NCBI GenBank assembly: GCA_002390485.1
Contig: DGPO01000042.1
Location: 903-30,977 of the forward strand
DNA length: 30,075 bases
Reading direction: 5' to 3'
Source of the DNA: Halieaceae bacterium UBA4438
Lineage (GTDB): Bacteria > Pseudomonadota > Gammaproteobacteria > Pseudomonadales > Halieaceae
Each line of letters opens with the position of its first letter. Within the stretch, counting starts at the first letter, position 1. The position numbers and the translations under genes are program-made. This document shows, one piece after another, positions 25,147 through 30,075 of this stretch. The notes beneath the pieces were generated by a model that saw nothing but the letters and a program-made list of their open reading frames with translations, did not search any database and was not told the origin of the DNA.

Positions 25147-26333
25147 TTAATCGCGTTTGCACGGTCATTGCACTTCTCAGCCTACTCACCGGGTGCGTCA
25201 CGCAGACGGTTAAAACGACAGCCGTACCTACCCTCAAGACCTACACGACCGAATTAGCCAGCGATGAGATCTTGGACGTCGCCGTTGTCGTATTCGACCC
25301 CGGTCTAATGGAGGCGGACCCAGAGAACAGTGTTTATCCGGAGATACGTCGGGCCGAAGCCACGTTTATGGCCAGAGAATTGGCACTGGTATTAGATGAT
25401 CAAGGCGCCTGGGGTGCCAGCCGTGTGGTCCCGTCGAACGATCACATCGCAGATGTCTTAATCAATGGAACGATCGAACAATCGGACGGAGAGTCTCTCA
25501 CGCTGTACATTAGAGCCACCGATGCACAGGGCAGGACTTGGCTCGACAAACGGTACGCAGGTACAACGAGCCGATACGCCTACCAACAGACGCAGCGCGT
25601 CAAAAAAGATCCCTTCTTAGCCATTTACCGTGACGTTGCCAACGACTTACTCGCCGTTTTTCAAGGCCTGTCACGTAACGAGCGACTCGCGATCAGGGAT
25701 GTCGCCAAGCTCAGGTTTGCGCGAACGTTTGCACCCGCCGCATTTGAAAGCTACTTGCTCGAAAGTGACTCAGACCTGACACGTGCCGTTCGCTTACCGG
25801 CCGAAAGTGACCCTATGATGTCTCGTATTGGTGCCATTCGGCAGCGCAATCACGTCTTTGTCGACACACTCCAAGGACACTACGACAACTTTTCAGGGGC
25901 TATGAGCGGCCCTTACACGGAATGGCGGCGGTTGAGCTATGAGGAAACGGTGTCACTTCGACAGCTTGAAAGCGAAGCGCGAACGCAATTGCTGGTTGGC
26001 GGCTTGTCAGTACTTGCCGGCATTGCTGCTGCAACCTCCGACGATCGAAATGTGCGAACAGCGGGAGCCGTGGGTATTTATGCGGGTGGCGGCCTCGTAA
26101 AAAGCGGCCTCGAGCGTCGCGCAGAAGCCAATATCCATTCGCTCGCGCTTGAGGAGTTAGGTCAGTCGTTAGAGGCCGAGATCACGCCACAAGTCATCGA
26201 ACTGGAGGACCGAACGGTTCAGCTCTCTGGTACGATCGACGATCAATACAGCCAATGGCGTGAAATATTGAGTGACATCTACGCGGCTGAAATTGCCGAT
26301 CTTCCCACTGAAGTCGCTCCACCCGCGCAGTAA
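25143..26333 (+). CDS. Lipoprotein with Gly-rich hydrophobic segment, function unknown
   Basis: The 396-residue product has a lipoprotein signal (LLSLLTGC, Cys18, then Val, predicted outer membrane). Residues 40-145 form an alpha/beta region (DEILDVAVVVFDPG, ADVLINGTIEQSDGESLTLYIRATDAQG, TWLDKRYAG) that loosely recalls the fold of CsgG-like or other lipoprotein nucleotide-free domains; this comparison is tentative. Residues 282-320 (LLVGGLSVLAGIAAATSDDR, then TAGAVGIYAGGGLVKSG) are Gly/Ala-rich with small-residue spacing like a glycine zipper and could insert into or line a membrane. The C-terminal part is helical and acidic. The start codon overlaps the previous stop (ATGA). The next gene begins 17 bases after its stop. 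Confidence 0.83.
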   Translation: MINRVCTVIALLSLLTGCVTQTVKTTAVPTLKTYTTELASDEILDVAVVVFDPGLMEADPENSVYPEIRRAEATFMARELALVLDDQGAWGASRVVPSNDHIADVLINGTIEQSDGESLTLYIRATDAQGRTWLDKRYAGTTSRYAYQQTQRVKKDPFLAIYRDVANDLLAVFQGLSRNERLAIRDVAKLRFARTFAPAAFESYLLESDSDLTRAVRLPAESDPMMSRIGAIRQRNHVFVDTLQGHYDNFSGAMSGPYTEWRRLSYEETVSLRQLESEARTQLLVGGLSVLAGIAAATSDDRNVRTAGAVGIYAGGGLVKSGLERRAEANIHSLALEELGQSLEAEITPQVIELEDRTVQLSGTIDDQYSQWREILSDIYAAEIADLPTEVAPPAQ

Positions 26334-26350
26334 TTGAGATTCAACCATTG

Positions 26351-27886
26351 ATGGACAACGAACGCTTGGACACCCTTCGCGCGACCTCCTTTGAGCCCCA
26401 GGCCCAAGGCGACGGTGTCGAGCAAAGCAGTCAGCCCGCCCGACAAACCGCACTGTGGGTCGCCTTAACGATTGGGTCGTTGTTGCTACTTCTGGTGGTC
26501 TTTGTTTTACCCTCACTGGCACCAGCCCCCCCGCTGGAGCCCACGGTCTCCAACGAACCACTTGAGCCCCGTGTCCAATCGCAAGTGACAGCACAATCAC
26601 AAACACCACAGTCGGAGCGCAGCCCCTTTGCCGAAGCTCAGTTGGCCAAGACGCGTCGTGCGGCTCAAGAGGTCCTGCAGGCGCTTCTAGAAACACAAAG
26701 CCGCCTTGAAAATCGAGCGGTGGATCAGTGGGGAAATGCGGCATTTTTGGCCGCCAGTGCCCTCGCGATTGAGGGTGACGAGTACTACCGAACCCAAGAT
26801 TTTAGCGGTGCAGAGGGCGTTTATCAGACAGCTCTCGACGCCTTGGTCGTACTCGAGGGTGAGCTCACAACAGCAATTGAAGCCCGTCTTACGCGTTTAC
26901 TTATCGCGATCGAGGGCGGAGATCTTGCAGTTGCTCAGCGGCTGGCACCCGTATTGCGCAAGATGGCGCCAGACAGTGACGCAGTTTTGGATGCATCAGA
27001 CCGTGTCCCAGTGATGCCCGAGATCATTACCTACGAGGAGACCGCGCAAGCCCACTTTGATACTGCGGACTATCAGCGTGCGCTGACTGACATTAGAGCA
27101 GCTTTGTTGCTTGACCCGGTGCACCAACGACTCTCGGCTATTGAACGCGATTACGAAGTGGCGTTGACCCAGCAGCAATTTGAAGAGGCCATGACACGCG
27201 GGTTCGCAGCGCTCACAGCGACTGAGTTTTCAAAGGCGCGTGCAGCGTTTGAGCGTGCTAAGACGCTCACACCGAACGCGAGTGAGGTGGCCGGGGCACT
27301 TGCGCAACTCAAAGAGGCGGAAACACTGTCGCGCTTAAATCGTCTTCTGTCTCAAGCGGCTGATCTTCAAGCCAAAGAGGAATGGGCCGGCGCCTTTGAG
27401 GCTTATCAACAGGCGCTGGCACTCGACTCCAGCCTGGTTGAGGCCTCGGAAGGCGTCGCAGAGGCTGAGTCAATGGCGATCCTCTTTAAATCGCTCTCCG
27501 AGATTGTGGATCAGCAAGCGCGTCTGGTCGATGACGTCGTTTTGAGCCAGGCAGAAATCACCTTGATAGACGCCGAGAAGATCATGGCCACTTCTGTCGA
27601 GGCAATGCCAAAACTTGTGGCACTTGTCGTCGTCGTCCGCGACGCGCTCTCGATTGCCAGCACCCCCCTACCGGTCTCCATTTTTTCAGACGGGCTTACC
27701 GAAATAACCCTCAAACGCGTTGCTCGGTTAGGACCATTTACGTCGCGTACGCTGTCCCTGCGCCCGGGGCAATATCAACTCTTGGGCAGTCGGGAGGGTT
27801 ATCGAGACGTCTTGGTCACGCTCAATATTAAAGCCGGCGCTGACCACCAAATCGATATCCGCTGTACGGAGGAGATCGCGCGCTGA
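26351..27886 (+). CDS. Inner-membrane anchored TPR protein with C-terminal PEGA-like domain
   Basis: The 511-residue product has a short cytoplasmic head (LDTLRATSFEPQ), one membrane segment at about residues 35-55, a Pro/Gln/Thr-rich stretch, TPR-like helical pairs from about 105 to 400 (EGDEYYRTQDFSGAEGVYQTAL, AQAHFDTADYQRALTDIRAALLLDP, KEEWAGAFEAYQQALALDSS), and a PEGA-like beta domain at the end (LRPGQYQLLGSREGYRDVLV). The head faces the cytoplasm and the rest the periplasm. I chose the ATG at 26351; a TTG one codon earlier is in frame. It shares its last base with the start of the next gene (TGATG), so the two are translationally coupled. TPRs suggest a scaffolding role. Confidence 0.85.
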   Translation: MDNERLDTLRATSFEPQAQGDGVEQSSQPARQTALWVALTIGSLLLLLVVFVLPSLAPAPPLEPTVSNEPLEPRVQSQVTAQSQTPQSERSPFAEAQLAKTRRAAQEVLQALLETQSRLENRAVDQWGNAAFLAASALAIEGDEYYRTQDFSGAEGVYQTALDALVVLEGELTTAIEARLTRLLIAIEGGDLAVAQRLAPVLRKMAPDSDAVLDASDRVPVMPEIITYEETAQAHFDTADYQRALTDIRAALLLDPVHQRLSAIERDYEVALTQQQFEEAMTRGFAALTATEFSKARAAFERAKTLTPNASEVAGALAQLKEAETLSRLNRLLSQAADLQAKEEWAGAFEAYQQALALDSSLVEASEGVAEAESMAILFKSLSEIVDQQARLVDDVVLSQAEITLIDAEKIMATSVEAMPKLVALVVVVRDALSIASTPLPVSIFSDGLTEITLKRVARLGPFTSRTLSLRPGQYQLLGSREGYRDVLVTLNIKAGADHQIDIRCTEEIAR

Positions 27887-29952
27887 TGTCTGACTCACCG
27901 AAACAACCCGAAACCCTCTCAGCAGCCAAATTTGAGCCTCGTGTTGATATTGCAGTCGCCGGCAAACGACGATTCAGTCCCCTAAAACTATTGGGACTGC
28001 TGGGTGCTCTTGCTGTGGGTTACGGTTTATTTTTCCTGTTAACAGCGCGTTCTATCAGTGTCGAAGTCGACGCAGAAACAGCGCCGACAATAGACGTCCG
28101 GGGGTTGCATCTGCAATTTGGTGGACGACTGCTCATGCGACCCGGACACTACCCACTGTCCGTGACGGCCGAGGGCTATCAAGACTACGACGGCGATTTG
28201 CACGTCGATGGCACAGAGGTGCAAACCCGCGCAGTACAACTCACCCCCTTGCCTGGCGTCCTCATTATTGAGTCAGATCCGGCTCAAGCCAGCGTCAGCA
28301 TTGATGGCGTTTTTGTAGGCGAAACGCCACTGACCGTCGCGTCCATTGCGTCAGGTGAGGCAACAATAACCCTCGAAGCTGATCGATTCCTGCCTTATGA
28401 GTCGACGTTTGAGGTCACAGGGCGAGAAGTGACGCAACGCTTTTCAGCGAGCCTGGTACCGGGCTGGTCCCGAGTCACCTTAGAGGCCGTACCGTCCACG
28501 GTAATGGTGCGTGTCGATGGGGTACCCTTGGAGTTTAACGCGAACGTACTGGAGATCATGCAAGGGACCCGTGACATTACGCTCAGCGCTGCGGGCTACG
28601 TGGATCACATCATCTCAATTGACGCGGTAGCCAACACTGATCTTGACCTCGGCCGAGTTGAACTCACACCGGCAGCGGGACTTCTGCGTCTGTCCTCGGT
28701 CCCAATGGGTGCCGTAGTGACGCGTGACGGACGTTTCGTCGGAGCGACGCCTGTTGACGTTGCCATGGATCCTTCAACAACACACCGCTTGAAACTCAGT
28801 CGAGCCGGTTATTTACCGGCCACTTTTGCGCTTGCTTTGGAAAAAGGCGTCGTCACGCAACGACAGATCGTTCTCTTGCCCGCATTGGGTGAGGTCGACG
28901 TTCAGGTCGCACCGGACAATGCGACCGTCGCTGTGAATGGCGAAGACCGCGGCGCCGGGAATCAGATCCTTTCCCTCCCCTCCGTGGAGCAGGTGATCAC
29001 CATAGCCGCGCCAGGCTATGCCAGTGTTGAGCGTCGAGTGACACCCCGTGCAGGGCTAAAGCAGCGCATTAAAGTTGGCCTCCTCACGATTGAGGAGGCT
29101 CGAAAAGCCGCGATTAAACCCGAAATGACGACCTCACTGGGTCAAACACTGCTGTTAATTGACCCAATGGTTGGTGCCACCAATGAATTCACCATGGGCG
29201 CACCGCGGCGTGACGCCGGTCGTGGTGCCAATGAAGTTGAACGACCGGTCGCGCTCACCCGTGCCTTTTACCTGTCAACGACCGAAGTGACGAATGCGCA
29301 ATTTCGGCAGTTCACGCGTAACCACGAGTCAGGGCAGGCGGGTGGTAAAAGCCTAAACAGAGAACATCAACCGGCGGTTCAGCTCTCTTGGCAGCAAGCA
29401 GCAAGTTTCTGCAACTGGCTGAGTGCGCGAGAAGGCCTCGCCGCGTTTTACACCGAAAAAGACGGGATCATTACGGGTTTCGATGCGTCGAGTCAGGGTT
29501 ATCGCTTGCCCACAGAGGCCGAGTGGGCCTTCGCTTCACGCCTCCATGAGGGTGTGACACGACGATTTGCGTGGGGCGACGCGTGGCCGCCTGAAAACGG
29601 GGTTGCCAATCTCGCCGACGCGTCATCCGCCATTGTCACCGGACGAATACTCAATGGCTACTCAGACAACGCACCGGTAAGTGCTGAAGTGGGGAAGTTT
29701 CCACCAAATCCTCGAGGGCTTTACGATATGGGTGGTAACGTCGCAGAGTGGGTGAACGATGTGTATCGCATTGCGGTACCCGGCGAGTCCGTGGCAGAAA
29801 ATCCACTGGGCGATAGCCAGGGAGACAATTACACAATACGCGGTGCGAGTTGGAGCTTAAGTAGACTCAGAGAGCTCCGACTGACCTACCGAGATTACGG
29901 GGAGCGGGGACGAGATGATGTTGGATTTAGGGTGGCGAAATATGCGGAGTAA
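27886..29952 (+). CDS. Inner-membrane anchored five-PEGA protein with FGE/SUMF1-like C-terminal domain
   Basis: The 688-residue product has a cytoplasmic head (LSAAKFEPR), one membrane segment (about 33-53), five PEGA-like beta modules of about 70 residues each (starting near 56, 124, 194, 265 and 335; conserved cores such as VSIDGVFVGETPL and AAGYV), and an FGE-sulfatase/C-type-lectin-like domain (about 420-688) with FYLSTTEVTNAQF, QPAVQLSWQQAASFCNWLS, YRLPTEAEWAFASR, NPRGLYDMGGNVAEWVNDVY and IRGASWSL at 651-658. In true formylglycine-generating enzymes the segment after GGSW carries two catalytic cysteines; here it reads SLSRLRELRLTYRDYGERGR with none. The domain is therefore more likely a binding or structural module. 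No sulfatase gene is in the window. Confidence 0.9.
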   Translation: MSDSPKQPETLSAAKFEPRVDIAVAGKRRFSPLKLLGLLGALAVGYGLFFLLTARSISVEVDAETAPTIDVRGLHLQFGGRLLMRPGHYPLSVTAEGYQDYDGDLHVDGTEVQTRAVQLTPLPGVLIIESDPAQASVSIDGVFVGETPLTVASIASGEATITLEADRFLPYESTFEVTGREVTQRFSASLVPGWSRVTLEAVPSTVMVRVDGVPLEFNANVLEIMQGTRDITLSAAGYVDHIISIDAVANTDLDLGRVELTPAAGLLRLSSVPMGAVVTRDGRFVGATPVDVAMDPSTTHRLKLSRAGYLPATFALALEKGVVTQRQIVLLPALGEVDVQVAPDNATVAVNGEDRGAGNQILSLPSVEQVITIAAPGYASVERRVTPRAGLKQRIKVGLLTIEEARKAAIKPEMTTSLGQTLLLIDPMVGATNEFTMGAPRRDAGRGANEVERPVALTRAFYLSTTEVTNAQFRQFTRNHESGQAGGKSLNREHQPAVQLSWQQAASFCNWLSAREGLAAFYTEKDGIITGFDASSQGYRLPTEAEWAFASRLHEGVTRRFAWGDAWPPENGVANLADASSAIVTGRILNGYSDNAPVSAEVGKFPPNPRGLYDMGGNVAEWVNDVYRIAVPGESVAENPLGDSQGDNYTIRGASWSLSRLRELRLTYRDYGERGRDDVGFRVAKYAE

Positions 29953-30075
29953 GCAGTGGCGAGGTGTCGTTTTTGCAGTGGTGTTAGCCGCCAGTGCCAC
30001 GGCGCAGGAGCCTGCAACAGATCCGTCGCCAGAGGCGAATGACGAAGCGGTACAGGGCGCTTTGGAGTCAGCGGA
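29942..30075 (+). CDS. Secreted protein, start only, cut by window edge
   Basis: An ATG at 29942 overlaps the end of the previous gene by 11 bases. It opens a frame that stays open to the window end (44 codons). It encodes a basic start and signal peptide (MRSKQWRGVVFAVVLAASATA, cleavage probably before QEP) and then an acidic, Pro-containing segment (EPATDPSPEANDEAVQGALE). The placement and export signal fit the same operon. Nothing in the visible part identifies the family. Confidence 0.75.
   Translation, partial: MRSKQWRGVVFAVVLAASATAQEPATDPSPEANDEAVQGALESA

Overview
The window looks like a piece of a marine-type gammaproteobacterial chromosome. The gene order tsaE-amiB-mutL-miaA-hfq-hflX-hflK-hflC-hisZ is the arrangement known from Pseudomonas-like gammaproteobacteria, where E. 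coli lacks hisZ. The genome is compact: same-strand genes overlap or nearly touch, and four convergent gene pairs are separated by at most 13 bases. I suspect a lineage close to the OM60/NOR5 or SAR92 groups, but this rests on gene order and protein style only. I see no tRNA, rRNA, insertion sequence, prophage or CRISPR array.

Bases 1-8951 (minus strand) hold the housekeeping superoperon, read right to left: tsaE (tRNA t6A), amiB (cell separation amidase), mutL (mismatch repair), miaA (tRNA i6A37), hfq (sRNA chaperone), hflX (ribosome rescue GTPase), hflK and hflC (FtsH regulators) and the start of hisZ, cut by the window edge. Bases 8998-12677 carry queG (queuosine), orn (oligoribonuclease, opposite strand), rsgA (30S maturation GTPase) and a secreted, probably beta-barrel protein of unknown function. 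Bases 12691-19850 carry a PIN-PhoH ATPase, RNase II, asnS, cinA and pdxH. Bases 19951-22474 hold a gamma-glutamyltransferase and a convergent acyl-CoA thioesterase-like gene.

Bases 22610 to the end are the most unusual part. At least six plus-strand genes overlap or nearly touch, and every product appears to be exported or anchored in the envelope. They are a secreted helical-repeat protein with a TonB-like C-terminus, a Ser/Gly-rich lipoprotein, a second lipoprotein with a Gly-rich hydrophobic segment, a single-pass inner-membrane TPR-PEGA protein, a single-pass inner-membrane protein with five PEGA-like modules fused to an FGE/sulfatase-modifying-factor-like domain lacking the catalytic cysteines, and the start of another signal-peptide protein. 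The two inner-membrane proteins share a short cytoplasmic motif (L-x-A-x-x-F-E-P) ahead of the membrane segment. I read this as a candidate uncharacterised envelope-spanning assembly; its function is not visible from sequence.

A second recurrent signal is a probable leaderless-promoter layout. Four genes (tsaE, queG, rsgA and the gene at 11664) have a TANACT or CACACT hexamer exactly six bases before the start codon and no Shine-Dalgarno sequence. Most other genes that begin a transcription unit or stand alone have a recognisable Shine-Dalgarno; asnS and the RNase II gene are exceptions.
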